A program made the translations under genes and the position numbers. From an uncultured Coriobacteriaceae bacterium (GTDB lineage Bacteria; Actinomycetota; Coriobacteriia; Coriobacteriales; Coriobacteriaceae), in NCBI GenBank assembly GCA_944321435.1, contig CALULH010000010.1:42165-106164 (forward strand): a DNA stretch of 64,000 nt, written 5' to 3'. The notes beneath the pieces are model-generated. The model had not been told where the DNA came from. It ran no database searches and saw only the letters and a program-made list of their open reading frames with translations. Of this stretch, positions 24,355 through 35,148 are shown one piece after another. Numbering within the stretch: position 1 is the stretch's first letter; every line of letters starts with the position of its first letter.

Positions 24355-26446
24355 GCAGCCTTCGGCGCACGCAAGCCGGGATATCCAGGGCGAGAAGAAC
24401 GCTGCTACGGGCGCCGCGCGGTCCACGGATCGCAGCGGCGCCCGCGCCTCTGAGCAGGCAGCGGCCCCGCGCGGACGGTCCGCCGCCGTCTCGCTCGACG
24501 ACGTCCACGTCGCCTACCCCAACGGAACCGAGGCGCTGCGCGGCGTCAGTGTGCGCATAGACCCCGGCAGCTACACCTGCGTCATCGGCGGCAACGGCTC
24601 CGGCAAATCCACCTTCGCGCAGGTCCTGAACGCGTTGATCGCGCCCACGCAGGGCAGCGTGCGCGTTTTCGGCATGGACACGGCAGACCCCGCGCAGCAG
24701 CTCAAGATACGCAGCCGCGCCGCCATGGTCTTCCAGCACCCCGAGGACCAGATGGTCACCAGCGTCGTAGCCGACGACGTGGCTTTTGGCCCCGAGAACC
24801 TTGCCCTGCCGCAGCCCCAGATAGCCGCGCGCGTGGACGAGGCGCTGGCCGCCGTGGCCCTCGCCGACCTGGCCCAAGCCGATCCGGCGGACCTCTCCGG
24901 CGGCCAAAAGCAGCGCGTGGCCATAGCCGGCGCCTTCGCCATGCATCCCGACCTGCTCATTTTGGACGAGCCCGCCGCCATGCTGGACGTGCGCGGGCGC
25001 CGCGGCATCCGCCGCGTTTGCCGCGAGCTCAACGAGCGCGGCATCACCATCGTGCACGTGACCCACTTCATGGACGACGTGCTGGACGCCGATCGCGTGC
25101 TGGTGCTGGACGGCGGCCTGCTGGTGCTGGACGGCACCCCCGAGCAGGTCTTCTCGCACGAGCAGGCCATTCGCACGCTCAACCTTGACCTTCCGGCCTC
25201 GCTCTCCCTGGCCGAGAAGCTGGACGCCCGCGGCCTGCCCGTGCCCCATCTGCCGCATGAGGACGACTTGGCGCGTGCCGTCGCGCAGGTGGCAGCCGAC
25301 CGCGCAAAAAACACGCGCGCCCAGCCCGGCCAGCCAAGCGCCGTATCCGCCGGCACGGCTGCGGCCAGCACGGCGCCTTGTGCCGAACAGGACGAGAAAA
25401 ACCCTGCTACGGGCGCCGCGGCGGCCTCCGTCCCCTACGGCACCGGCGCCTCTGCGCCGTCGGCAGCCCCGTCCCGGACCGCCGACGGCGACGCACCGGC
25501 GGCGCTGTCCTTCTCGCACGTATCCTTCAGCTACGCCGCGCCCAAACCCGAGCGCCGCAAGCGCCGGCTCTTTGCGCGCAAGCACGGGAACGGCGCGCTG
25601 CCCGCCGACGCGCCCTGGGCGCTCGAGGACGTATCGCTCACCGTCGATCCCGGCTCGCTCACCGCGCTGATCGGCCACACGGGCGCAGGCAAGTCCACCG
25701 TCATCGAGCTCGCCTGCGCGCTCAAGCAGCCTACCGCGGGACAGGTGCGCGTGGCCGGTATCGACGTCGCGGATGCCGGGCGCCGCCGTGAGCTGCGCCG
25801 CGCCGTAGGCTACGTTTCGCAGCTGCCCGAGCGCCAGCTCTTTGCCGAGACCGTCTACGACGACATTGCCTTTGGCCCGCGCAACCTGGGCCTTGCCGAG
25901 GACGAGGTGCGCGCCGGCGTGTCGCGCGCCTGCGAGCTTGTGGGGCTGGACCTGGACGCGCTGGGCGGGCGCTCGCCGTTCGCCCTTTCCGGCGGCCAGC
26001 AGCGCTGCGTGGCGTTGGCCGGCGTACTGGCCTTGGGGCCGCGCATCCTGGTGCTGGACGAGCCCATGGCGGGCCTCGATCCCGCCGGCCGCGCCCGCAC
26101 GTTGAAGCTGCTGCGCGCCCTCAACGCCCAGGGCACCGCCATGCTGGTGGTCACCCACAGCATGGACGACGTCGCGGCCATCGCCGACCAGGTCGTCGTC
26201 ATGGACCATGGCCGCGTAGCCCTGAGCGGCACCCCCGCCGAGGTCTTCGCGCGAGAAGAGGACCTGCACCGCATAGGCCTCGGCACGCCCAGCGCCCAGC
26301 GCCTGGCCCGCAAGATCCAAGCAGCAGGGCTCGATCTGCCCGAGAAGCGCCCGCTCACCTTGGACGCGCTCGCAGACGAGGTGCTCGCCGCAGCAAGCCC
26401 CGAAAGGCCCGGGCAGGGAGGAGCTGAAGATGGCGCTTCATGTTAG
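24344..26446 (+). CDS. ecfA: Fused EcfA1-EcfA2 ATPase of the ECF transporter
   Basis: A 700-residue protein holding two ABC ATPase domains that are normally separate subunits. Domain 1: Walker A GGNGSGKST (about 83-91), LSGGQKQRVA, LLILDEPAAMLD. Domain 2: Walker A GHTGAGKST (about 444-452), LSGGQQRC, ILVLDEPMAGLD. Each domain follows a low-complexity linker carrying almost the same string (GEKNAATGAA and DEKNPATGAA). The start ATG overlaps the ribU stop. The double cassette powers riboflavin uptake and possibly other S-components. The second signature LSGGQQRCVALAG has Cys where Arg/Lys is common. Confidence 0.93.
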   Translation: MPRKQPSAHASRDIQGEKNAATGAARSTDRSGARASEQAAAPRGRSAAVSLDDVHVAYPNGTEALRGVSVRIDPGSYTCVIGGNGSGKSTFAQVLNALIAPTQGSVRVFGMDTADPAQQLKIRSRAAMVFQHPEDQMVTSVVADDVAFGPENLALPQPQIAARVDEALAAVALADLAQADPADLSGGQKQRVAIAGAFAMHPDLLILDEPAAMLDVRGRRGIRRVCRELNERGITIVHVTHFMDDVLDADRVLVLDGGLLVLDGTPEQVFSHEQAIRTLNLDLPASLSLAEKLDARGLPVPHLPHEDDLARAVAQVAADRAKNTRAQPGQPSAVSAGTAAASTAPCAEQDEKNPATGAAAASVPYGTGASAPSAAPSRTADGDAPAALSFSHVSFSYAAPKPERRKRRLFARKHGNGALPADAPWALEDVSLTVDPGSLTALIGHTGAGKSTVIELACALKQPTAGQVRVAGIDVADAGRRRELRRAVGYVSQLPERQLFAETVYDDIAFGPRNLGLAEDEVRAGVSRACELVGLDLDALGGRSPFALSGGQQRCVALAGVLALGPRILVLDEPMAGLDPAGRARTLKLLRALNAQGTAMLVVTHSMDDVAAIADQVVVMDHGRVALSGTPAEVFAREEDLHRIGLGTPSAQRLARKIQAAGLDLPEKRPLTLDALADEVLAAASPERPGQGGAEDGASC

Positions 26447-27236
26447 CGTGGGCCAGTATTATTCGGCCGACTCCCCCATTCACCGCCTTGACCCCCGCGT
26501 CAAGCTGGCCGCCGCGCTCGTCTACATGGTGAGCTGCTTTTTCGTGAGCAACCCCGCCATGCTGGCCCTTGCGGGCGCCGCGGCGTTTGCGCTAATGGGG
26601 CTTTCGCATGTGCCTGCGCGCCTCATGCTGCGCTCGGTCAAGCCCATCATGTTCTTCCTGGTGTTCACATCGCTGTTCAACCTGCTCTTCGTGCAGACCG
26701 GCGCGGTGCTCGTGCGCCTTGGGCCCGTGGCCGTCACCGACGCCGGGGTCTGGGCGGCGGCGCTCTACACGCTGCGCTTCCTCTTCCTGCTGCTCGTAGG
26801 GGCGCTCGTCATGTGCACCACCACGCCCATCGCGCTCACCGACGCGGCCGAGAGCCTCATGAAGCCGCTGGCCCGCCTTGGCGCGCCGGTGCACGACGTG
26901 GCGCTGGTTATGAGCATCGCGCTGCGCTTCGTGCCGACGCTCGCACGCGAGGCCGAGAACATCGTGGCCGCGCAAACGGCGCGCGGCGCCGACCTGGAGA
27001 ACAAAGGGGCGCTTGCCTACGCGCGCGCCTGCGTGCCGCTGGTGGTGCCGCTGTTCGCCAGCGCCCTGCGCCATGCCGACAACCTGGGCCGTGCCATGGA
27101 CGCCCGCTGCTACACCGACGGCGCCCACCGCACCCGCTACCACGTGATGCGCTTCTCGCCCCGCCGTGACGGCGCAGCCGTGGCCGCGACGGCCCTGTAC
27201 CTTTTTGCTCTAGCGGCCATGGCACTGGCGTTCTAG
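26430..27236 (+). CDS. ecfT: ECF transporter transmembrane component EcfT
   Basis: A 268-residue membrane protein coupling the ATPases to the S component. IHRLDPRVKL at the N-terminus is the EcfT/CbiQ signature, and the two coupling-helix motifs with the A-x-x-A-R-G pattern appear as QTARGADLE and AMDARCY (the second Arg-Gly is Arg-Cys here). The start overlaps the 3' end of ecfA by 17 nt with GGAGGAG 6-7 nt upstream, so translation is coupled. Last gene of the riboflavin operon. Confidence 0.9.
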   Translation: MALHVSVGQYYSADSPIHRLDPRVKLAAALVYMVSCFFVSNPAMLALAGAAAFALMGLSHVPARLMLRSVKPIMFFLVFTSLFNLLFVQTGAVLVRLGPVAVTDAGVWAAALYTLRFLFLLLVGALVMCTTTPIALTDAAESLMKPLARLGAPVHDVALVMSIALRFVPTLAREAENIVAAQTARGADLENKGALAYARACVPLVVPLFASALRHADNLGRAMDARCYTDGAHRTRYHVMRFSPRRDGAAVAATALYLFALAAMALAF

Positions 27237-27381
27237 CGCGCTCGCACGGCGCCCGGCCTATGAGACGTTTTTCTCAAGCGCGGCCGTCTCCGGCAAACCG
27301 GCGCTGATAAAGCTGTCCAAAGCGCCCGACCAGCTCCCCGGCGCGCGCGCAAACGGTTATAACAGAATCATCCCACTCCTT

Positions 27382-27408
27382 AGGGCCCGCGGACACGGGC
27401 CCTTTTTC
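27382..27408 (+). terminator. Terminator of the ribU-ecfA-ecfT operon
   Basis: Arms AGGGCCCG (27382-27389) and CGGGCCCT (27396-27403), 6-nt loop, followed by TTTTT. It lies 145 nt after ecfT. A TATAAC (27357-27362) just upstream could start a tiny transcript, but no -35 is visible. Confidence 0.85.
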
Positions 27409-27530
27409 ATGCCGCGCTATGGCAGGCAGGGCGTCGCGCCCCTGCGGGACCCCTCGCCCGCCTGGCGGCCCCGGCACCTCCCGGCGCCGCCGCGCAGGCA
27501 CGTAGGGCGGCGCGCTTCTCGCCCGACCGA

Positions 27531-28415
27531 TCAGACGGATCTCTCGGCGTAGTCCACGGCGCCCTCGCCCACGCGCACCACGCCGTCGTAAAGCGCCAGC
27601 TTGTGCGAGAAGTTGCTCGCGTAGTTCTTCTCAAAGTACGCCGCGTAAAGGCAGTCCAGCACGTACAGCAGCGAAAGGCGCGTGGAGAACGATGAGATCT
27701 TGAGGTAGTGGTTCTCACGCTCGCACAGGCGCAGGTGGTACGTGGCGAACGGGTCCAGCGCCGTGCCCGCAGCCGACGATATAAGCAGGATGGGCGTCCC
27801 GCGATCCTTGAGCACGCGCACCACGCCCGGTACCAGCATGCCCCGCCCGCCGAAGGAGATCACCATGGCCAGGTGCGTCTCATCAGAGTCCGCCACCGCC
27901 AGGCGCTGGGCGTACTCCTCCACGGGCACGTGCACCCGCACGCCGATCTCGGCCATCTGGAACCGGAAGTTCTCGGCAAACGACACATTGCCCGCGCTGG
28001 CGTAGACGTCGATGCACGCGGCCGCGCTCAACGCGTCCACGCAGCGCTCCAGCTCCGCCATGTCGAAGAGGTTCTGCGTGGCGATGACCGTCTGCTCGTA
28101 ATCCTCGCGCAGGTTGCGCACGATCTCCGCGGGCGACTGGTCGGGCAGGATGGGGAAATCGAAGTTGAACGAGCCGTCCTCCTGGCGATAGGCCTCCAAG
28201 GCGCCCGAGACGCGCATCTTGAGATCGGCGAGCCCCGAGCAGCCGAGCTTGGCGCACAGGCGGTACAGCGTGGCCTGGCTGGCGTAGCTGCGGCGGGCCA
28301 GCTGCTTGCCGTTCTCGCGCAGAAACGCCTCAGGATCGTCCAGGATGGTCAGCGCCACGGCGCGCTCCTGCTCGGTGAAGCCGCGCGCGGCCTGAAGCTG
28401 TTTGAGAACGTTCAT
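27531..28415 (-). CDS. MurR/RpiR family transcriptional regulator
   Basis: A 294-residue regulator with an N-terminal HTH_6 domain (LTILDDPEAFLRENGKQLA then SYASQATLYRLCAKLG) and a C-terminal SIS sugar-phosphate isomerase-like domain (ASAGNVSFAENF, VISFGGRGML, ILLISS). Such proteins sense sugar phosphates or MurNAc-phosphate and repress or activate sugar-use genes. A likely target is the phospho-beta-glucosidase gene two genes away, or the adjacent genes; the sequence does not settle it. The ATG at 28415 follows GGGGGAGGGTGCC. Confidence 0.85.
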   Translation of the reverse strand: MNVLKQLQAARGFTEQERAVALTILDDPEAFLRENGKQLARRSYASQATLYRLCAKLGCSGLADLKMRVSGALEAYRQEDGSFNFDFPILPDQSPAEIVRNLREDYEQTVIATQNLFDMAELERCVDALSAAACIDVYASAGNVSFAENFRFQMAEIGVRVHVPVEEYAQRLAVADSDETHLAMVISFGGRGMLVPGVVRVLKDRGTPILLISSAAGTALDPFATYHLRLCERENHYLKISSFSTRLSLLYVLDCLYAAYFEKNYASNFSHKLALYDGVVRVGEGAVDYAERSV

Positions 28416-28491
28416 GGCACCCTCCCCCAACGCCGTCCCTGCGCGGCCGTCCGACCCGGCAGGCAAGAGGCGCCTCCCGGCCCCGCGCTAC

Positions 28492-29511
28492 CTAGCTCAG
28501 CCGGTCCACGAAGAAGTCGGCCATGCTCATGAAGAGCACCTTGGCGCCCGCATCCAGCGGCAGCGGCTCCAAGCGCGCCTTGGCGCGGGCCACCAGCTCC
28601 AGCGAGTACGAGCGCGCATGGGCAAGGGAGCCGGCCTCGTCCATGATCTCAACCGCACGGGCGAGAAGCGCCGGATCGGCCGTATGCGCCTGGAGGATGC
28701 CCACCAGCTCGTCGCGGGCGGCGGGCGCCGCGTGCGTCAGCGCGTGCACGACGGTGAGCGTGCGCTTGCCCTCCGTGATATCGCTGCGGAAGTCCTTCTT
28801 CTTGGCCTCGTCCGCGCCGATGAGGTTCAGCAGGTCGTCTTGGATCTGGAACGCAAGCCCCGTGTCCAAGCCGAAGGCGCGCAGGGTCTCGATCTGCTCC
28901 TCGGTCCCCCCGCCGATAATGGCGCCGCAGGCCAGCGGCGTGGCGCCGCTGTAGTAGGCCGTCTTGTGCGTGGCCATGGTCAGGTAATCGTCCTCGGTCA
29001 GGTCAAAACGGTCGTCGCGCGCCCAGCCCAAGTCCAGGGCCTGGCCCTCGATGGTGCGCGTGGTCATGTCCACCAGCTCGTGCAGCAGGCGGATCTTCAT
29101 GGCGTCGGAGAGCGCGTCGTCGTCCAGCACCGCGCCCGTCACAAGCGACAGCGCAAGGTCGCCGCAGTTGATGGCGATGCCCTCGCCCTCGGTAACGTGC
29201 ATACAGGGCTTACCGCGGCGCAGCTTTCCCTCGTCGGCTATGTCGTCATGGATAAGCGCCGCCGACTGGAAGTGCTCGACGGCCGCCGCCGCGGAGCGGG
29301 CCGCGTTGAAATTGCCGCCGACCGCGCGGGCCGCCAGCATGCAGATGAGCGGGCGGTGCCGTTTGCCGGCGTTGCCCGAGAACACCGCCAACGGGCGGTA
29401 CAGGTACCGCTCGATGCCGGCGTCCGCGGTCTGCCCTTCGAAGTACGTGGCCAGATACGCGTTGAACGCTTCGATGTTCTCGACGAGAAATGCGGCGAAC
29501 GGGCTTTCCAC
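28492..29511 (-). CDS. Polyprenyl diphosphate synthase
   Basis: A 339-residue all-alpha isoprenyl diphosphate synthase making the side chain of quinones or a carrier lipid. The first Asp-rich motif is DDIADEGKLRRG (DDxxD form) and the second is QDDLLNLIG with KKKDFRSD downstream; GKRHRPL is the IPP-binding block. Product length cannot be read reliably. The GTG start at 29511 follows GAGGGG. Its context with the Gx-family protein and ApbE suggests menaquinone or demethylmenaquinone supply, an inference. It precedes the RpiR regulator by 76 nt on the same strand. Confidence 0.88.
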   Translation of the reverse strand: MESPFAAFLVENIEAFNAYLATYFEGQTADAGIERYLYRPLAVFSGNAGKRHRPLICMLAARAVGGNFNAARSAAAAVEHFQSAALIHDDIADEGKLRRGKPCMHVTEGEGIAINCGDLALSLVTGAVLDDDALSDAMKIRLLHELVDMTTRTIEGQALDLGWARDDRFDLTEDDYLTMATHKTAYYSGATPLACGAIIGGGTEEQIETLRAFGLDTGLAFQIQDDLLNLIGADEAKKKDFRSDITEGKRTLTVVHALTHAAPAARDELVGILQAHTADPALLARAVEIMDEAGSLAHARSYSLELVARAKARLEPLPLDAGAKVLFMSMADFFVDRLS

Positions 29512-29618
29512 GTTTGTCCCCTCTTCGGTGTCGGTTGGGAAGCAAAAGACGAGACGGGCGCGGGCCCGTCCCGTCCATTATACGCATGTCGCGCCGCGCA
29601 GCGGGCGCTCGCGGAGCC

Positions 29619-31178
<1,560 letters not shown>

Positions 31179-31207
31179 TTACGCAGATTGTCGCACGCTG
31201 CGCGGCC

Positions 31208-31762
31208 CTACGCGCCGAATTCCTCTTGCTCGTAGGGCAAAAGGTCCGCCAAGTAGCCGCGGGCGGACAGGGAGGCGCCGATCTCATCAAGGATCTCCGT
31301 AGAATCGGCCGAAACCGTGTGGAAATGGTACCCCGAGGTCACCGTCATGAGTGGAGACGACTTGCCGCTCTCGATATCGCGTATGAACGCGGCCACGTCG
31401 CGGCGGCTGGCGATACCCAGAGACGCGGTCAGCCTCCCGTAGGCGCGGTGGTTCACCTGCACGTCCTCCACGCGGCCGCCCAAGTCAACGATGCAAGTGA
31501 GCTCGTCGGCGGTCTGCTCCACGGTATGGCAGGTTTTGAACAGGCGCGCGGGGCGGCCCGGGGCGGCAGGGGCGGCCGGCGCCAGCACGTAGCCGCGGTT
31601 GGTGGAGAGCACCGCGCGCCCCTGGCTGCGCAGCAGCGCAACATCCTGCACGATAACCTGCCGGCTCACGCCGAACCGCTCGGCGAGCGCCGATCCGGAA
31701 AGCGGCGAGCTCGCCGTCTGCAGCGCCTCCACCAACGCGCTCCTGCGCTCCTGCCCGCCCAT
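31208..31762 (-). CDS. niaR: Niacin-responsive repressor NiaR
   Basis: A 184-residue regulator with a DeoR/BirA-like helix-turn-helix (ALAERFGVSRQVIVQDV) and a C-terminal 3H domain, named for three conserved histidines seen here in FKTCHTVEQ, VNHRAYG and YHFHTV. NiaR binds nicotinic acid and represses NAD synthesis and niacin transport genes. It is the last gene of the nadA-nadB-nadC-niaR operon, 4 nt after nadC, so it controls its own expression. The palindrome upstream of nadA is the obvious operator. Confidence 0.92.
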   Translation of the reverse strand: MGGQERRSALVEALQTASSPLSGSALAERFGVSRQVIVQDVALLRSQGRAVLSTNRGYVLAPAAPAAPGRPARLFKTCHTVEQTADELTCIVDLGGRVEDVQVNHRAYGRLTASLGIASRRDVAAFIRDIESGKSSPLMTVTSGYHFHTVSADSTEILDEIGASLSARGYLADLLPYEQEEFGA

Positions 31763-31766
31763 CGCC

Positions 31767-32669
31767 CTACACCAGCCGCAGGTTCTTCATGCTCAGGTCC
31801 AAAATGGGCGCCGAATGCGTCAGCGCGCCGCTGGACACGAAGTCCACGCCCAGGTCAGCAAGGGCGCGGGCGTTCTCCACCGTCACATTGCCCGAGCACT
31901 CCGTCTTGGCCCGCCCGCCGATAAGCGCAATAGCCTCGGCCATGCGCGCATGGTCCATGTTGTCGAGCATGATGATGTCCGCACCGGCCTCGACGGCCTC
32001 GCGCACCTGCTCCAGGCTCTCGCACTCCACCTCGACCGTGCACACGAAAGGGGCCCGGTCGCGGGCCGCGGCCACCGCCTGCGCGATGCCGCCCGCCGCC
32101 GCGATGTGGTTGTCTTTCAACATGACGGCCTGGCTCAGGTTGTAGCGGTGGTTGAGCCCGCCGCCGGCGCGCACGGCCTCCTTCTCGAAGACGCGCAGGC
32201 CCGGCGTGGTCTTGCGCGTGTCCACCAAGCTCGTGCGCGTTCCCGCAAAGAGAGCCGCCATGCGCCGCGTATACGTGGCGATGCCGCTCATGCGCTGCAG
32301 GAAATTGAGCGCCACCCGCTCACCGGACAGGAGCACGCGCGCATCGGCGCGCACACGGGCGATAAGCTCGCCGGCGCGCACGCAGTCGCCGTCGCGGACC
32401 GCGCGGCCGGCGCCCTCCGCGGGCGCCGCGCCCGCGCGCGTGCCGCATGGCATGAGCTCCACGCGTGCCGCATCGTCGAGCATCCGGAACACGTACGCGA
32501 ACACGTCCAACCCCGCGATGACCCCGTCCTGCTTGGCGATAAGGTCCACCACGGCGTCGTGCGCCTCGGGCATCACCGCCTCCGTGGAGAGGTCCCCCGC
32601 GTTCATATCCTCCTGCAGGGCGAGCCTGATGATCGGCTCGGCCGTCAGCTTCAAGGTGATGGGATCCAT
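31767..32669 (-). CDS. nadC: Nicotinate-nucleotide pyrophosphorylase (carboxylating) NadC
   Basis: A 300-residue quinolinate phosphoribosyltransferase, converting quinolinate and PRPP to nicotinate mononucleotide. EDMNAGDLST, DTRKTTPGLR, GGGLNHRYNLS and LKDNHI are the signature active-site segments. The extra hydrophilic stretch near residues 75-95 is Ala/Gly-rich. GAGGAGG lies 11 nt before the ATG, within the tail of nadB; the nadB stop is 5 nt upstream of the start. Confidence 0.94.
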   Translation of the reverse strand: MDPITLKLTAEPIIRLALQEDMNAGDLSTEAVMPEAHDAVVDLIAKQDGVIAGLDVFAYVFRMLDDAARVELMPCGTRAGAAPAEGAGRAVRDGDCVRAGELIARVRADARVLLSGERVALNFLQRMSGIATYTRRMAALFAGTRTSLVDTRKTTPGLRVFEKEAVRAGGGLNHRYNLSQAVMLKDNHIAAAGGIAQAVAAARDRAPFVCTVEVECESLEQVREAVEAGADIIMLDNMDHARMAEAIALIGGRAKTECSGNVTVENARALADLGVDFVSSGALTHSAPILDLSMKNLRLV

Positions 32670-32674
32670 GCTCG

Positions 32675-34114
32675 TCAAACCTCCTCGTCGCGCGCGCCGG
32701 GCCCCGCCGGTGCCGCGCCCTTCTCGCCCGGCGCGCTCGCCAGGCGCTCGAACACATCCTGCGGCATGCGCCGCACCGGGAGGCTCCGCCCCGTGGCGAT
32801 GCGGTATGCCGCGCGCCGTGCGAAGACCAGCGCCTCGAGCAGGCTGTTGGAGGCCAGGCGGTTCTTGCCGTGCACCCCGTTGCAGCTGGTCTCGCCCACC
32901 GCGTAGAGGTTGGGGCAGGGCGTCAGCGAATCGCGGTCCACGTGGACGCCCCCCATGAAGTAGTGCTGCGCCGGCACCACAGGCACCGGCTCCTTGGTTA
33001 TGTCGTAACCGGCCTCCAGGCACTGCTCGTAGATATGCGGGAAATGAGTGCGGATCTCATGCTCGCTCATGCGCTCAAACGACAGGCGCACGTGGTCGGT
33101 CCCCTCCTCGGCCATCTTCTGCTCGATGGCCGCGGTCACCACGTCGCGCGGCTGCAGCTCGTCGGTGAAGCGATTGCCGTCGCGGTCGATAAGGACCGCG
33201 CCCTCGCCACGGCACGACTCCGAGATCAAAAACGCGCGCCCGGGCTTCCCGGTGTACAGGCTCGTGGGATGGATCTGCACGTAGTCCATATGGTCGCAGG
33301 GAATGCCGTGATCCTGGGCAATGCGGCACGCATCGCCCGTGAGCACAGGGAAGTTGGTCGAATGCTCGTAGCGCCCGCCGATGCCGCCCGTGGCCATCAC
33401 CGTGTCGCGCGCGCGGATGGCAAAGGGGGCGCCGTCGCGCGCGCGGGCCATGACGCCCATGCAGCGGCGGGTGGGCGTGCGCAGCGCCCGGGCGAGAAGC
33501 TCGCCGTCGGCCTCCGGGGCGGCGGGGACGACCTCGTCCTCGGTCAGCACGCTCTCGCCGATCAGCACGTCGGTCATCTCGGTGTACTCGAGCATCGTGA
33601 CGTTGGGAAGCTCGGAGACCGCGCGGAAAAGCGCCGTGGTGATCTCCTTGCCCGTCTCGTCGGCGTGGAAGCAGATGCGCGGGCGGCTGTGCGCGCCCTC
33701 GCGTGTGAAGGCGAGCGCGCCGTCCTCCGTGCGCTCGAAGCGTGCGCCGTAGCCCACCAAGTCGGCGATAACCGCGCGGCTGCCCTGGATCATGATGTCC
33801 ACGCTTTCGCGGCGGTTCTCGTAATGGCCGGCGTTCATGGTGTCGCGGTAGTAGTCGGCGTAGTCAGCGTCCTCGGCCAGCACGCAGATGCCGCCCTGGG
33901 CGAGCATGGAGTCGCACTCCTCGAAAGCGCCTTTGGAGAGCATGACGATGCGCTTGTCGCGCGGCAGCTTGAGGGCCGTGTAAAGGCCCGCCACGCCGCA
34001 GCCGGCTATGACCACGTCGCAGCTCAGATCGGCGGAGGCCCCGGCAATTGCGCCCGCGCTCGCGGTGCCCTCGGCCACGTTCCCAACCGGGCCCTCGACA
34101 ACGTTCTCAGCCAT
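32675..34114 (-). CDS. nadB: L-aspartate oxidase NadB
   Basis: A 479-residue FAD flavoprotein of the succinate dehydrogenase/fumarate reductase family, oxidising aspartate to iminoaspartate; in anaerobes fumarate can be the acceptor. FAD-binding GCGVAG near the N-terminus, AQGGI (AQGG flavin loop), HPTSLYTG, RGEGA and GVHGKNRLASNSLLEA are all present. The last segment (APGEKGAAPAG) is a low-complexity tail containing the GGCGAGAAG motif. The ATG at 34114 lies just past the nadA stop; GGGGAAGTGA is the ribosome-binding site. Confidence 0.94.
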   Translation of the reverse strand: MAENVVEGPVGNVAEGTASAGAIAGASADLSCDVVIAGCGVAGLYTALKLPRDKRIVMLSKGAFEECDSMLAQGGICVLAEDADYADYYRDTMNAGHYENRRESVDIMIQGSRAVIADLVGYGARFERTEDGALAFTREGAHSRPRICFHADETGKEITTALFRAVSELPNVTMLEYTEMTDVLIGESVLTEDEVVPAAPEADGELLARALRTPTRRCMGVMARARDGAPFAIRARDTVMATGGIGGRYEHSTNFPVLTGDACRIAQDHGIPCDHMDYVQIHPTSLYTGKPGRAFLISESCRGEGAVLIDRDGNRFTDELQPRDVVTAAIEQKMAEEGTDHVRLSFERMSEHEIRTHFPHIYEQCLEAGYDITKEPVPVVPAQHYFMGGVHVDRDSLTPCPNLYAVGETSCNGVHGKNRLASNSLLEALVFARRAAYRIATGRSLPVRRMPQDVFERLASAPGEKGAAPAGPGARDEEV

Positions 34115-34119
34115 GGCCG

Positions 34120-35118
34120 TCACTTCCCCGCCAGCTCGAGCATGCGGTCGAGCATGCGCTTGGCCGGCTCCGTGAACTCGCCGGGCACGTCGACCTGCTG
34201 CTCTGGCGCGGGGTCGCGCAGGCAGGACACGACCTGCTCCAGCGTGATGGAGGCCATGTCCGGGCAGACGGAATGCTCCGCAAAGTAGAAGCGCTTGCGC
34301 GGGGCGGCGGCCGCACATGCCGCGGCGCCTTTCTCGCCCGCCAGAACCGCGCCGTTGCAGCGCTTCTCCAGCTCCGCCTCAACGCCGCGCATGGTCACCA
34401 CGATGAACTCCTCGGCGTCGCTTTTCTCGGCAAACGCGATGATTCCCGCCGTGGACCCCACGTAGTCGGCCTGCTTGAGCACCAGGTCCGTGCATTCGGG
34501 ATGCGCCAGCACCAACGCCCCCGGATGCGCCGCCTTGAGCGCGGCGACCTCGTCGGGGGTCACGGCGTGGTGGTGCGGGCAGCAGCCGTCGTTCAAGATG
34601 ACGTTCTTCTCGGGCACCTGGGCCGCCACATAGCCGCCCAGGTTCTGGTCGGGGATGAACAGGACGTGGCGCTGCGGGAGCGAGCGCACGATCTGGACGG
34701 CGTTGGACGAGGTCACGCACACGTCCGACCAGCTTTTGACGGCCGCCGTAGAGTTGACGTAGCACACCACGGCCAGATCGTCGCCGTAAACGGCCCGCAG
34801 GGCGTCCACCATGCCGCGGCTCACCATGTGGGCCATGGGGCAGTCCGCCTGCGGGTTGGGCAGCAGCACGGTCTTACGGGGGTTGAGGAGCTTCATGCTC
34901 TCCCCCATGAAGGCCACTCCCGCGATCACGAGCGTCTGCTGCGGAAGGCTCACCGCGAGCTTTGCCAAGGCGAACGAGTCGCCCACGTAGTCGGCCACCG
35001 CCTGGATCTCGGGCGCCACGTAGTAGTGGGCCAGAACCACCGCGTCCCGGTCGCGCTTAAGGCGCTCGAGTTCGGCGACGAGCTCGGGCGCGACGGGCGT
35101 GCTTGCAGAAAGTGCCAT
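34120..35118 (-). CDS. nadA: Quinolinate synthase NadA
   Basis: A 332-residue [4Fe-4S] enzyme condensing iminoaspartate with dihydroxyacetone phosphate to quinolinate. LAHYYVAPEIQAVADYVGDS, the cysteine segments DCPMAHM, DGCCPHHHAV and EHSVCPDM, and MGESMK fit the family. A short insert AGEKGAAACAAAAP near residue 265 again carries the GGCGAGAAG motif. First gene of the operon; the start follows GGAGGGATCAGT. The leader is about 24 nt from the predicted promoter. Confidence 0.94.
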   Translation of the reverse strand: MALSASTPVAPELVAELERLKRDRDAVVLAHYYVAPEIQAVADYVGDSFALAKLAVSLPQQTLVIAGVAFMGESMKLLNPRKTVLLPNPQADCPMAHMVSRGMVDALRAVYGDDLAVVCYVNSTAAVKSWSDVCVTSSNAVQIVRSLPQRHVLFIPDQNLGGYVAAQVPEKNVILNDGCCPHHHAVTPDEVAALKAAHPGALVLAHPECTDLVLKQADYVGSTAGIIAFAEKSDAEEFIVVTMRGVEAELEKRCNGAVLAGEKGAAACAAAAPRKRFYFAEHSVCPDMASITLEQVVSCLRDPAPEQQVDVPGEFTEPAKRMLDRMLELAGK

Positions 35119-35148
35119 ACTGATCCCTCCGAAAAATCGGTCTGGGCC

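Noticed and set aside
27357..27408. A small RNA from TATAAC to the 27382 terminator
   Set aside because: The transcript would be under 45 nt and there is no -35; the hairpin is explained as the ecfT terminator.
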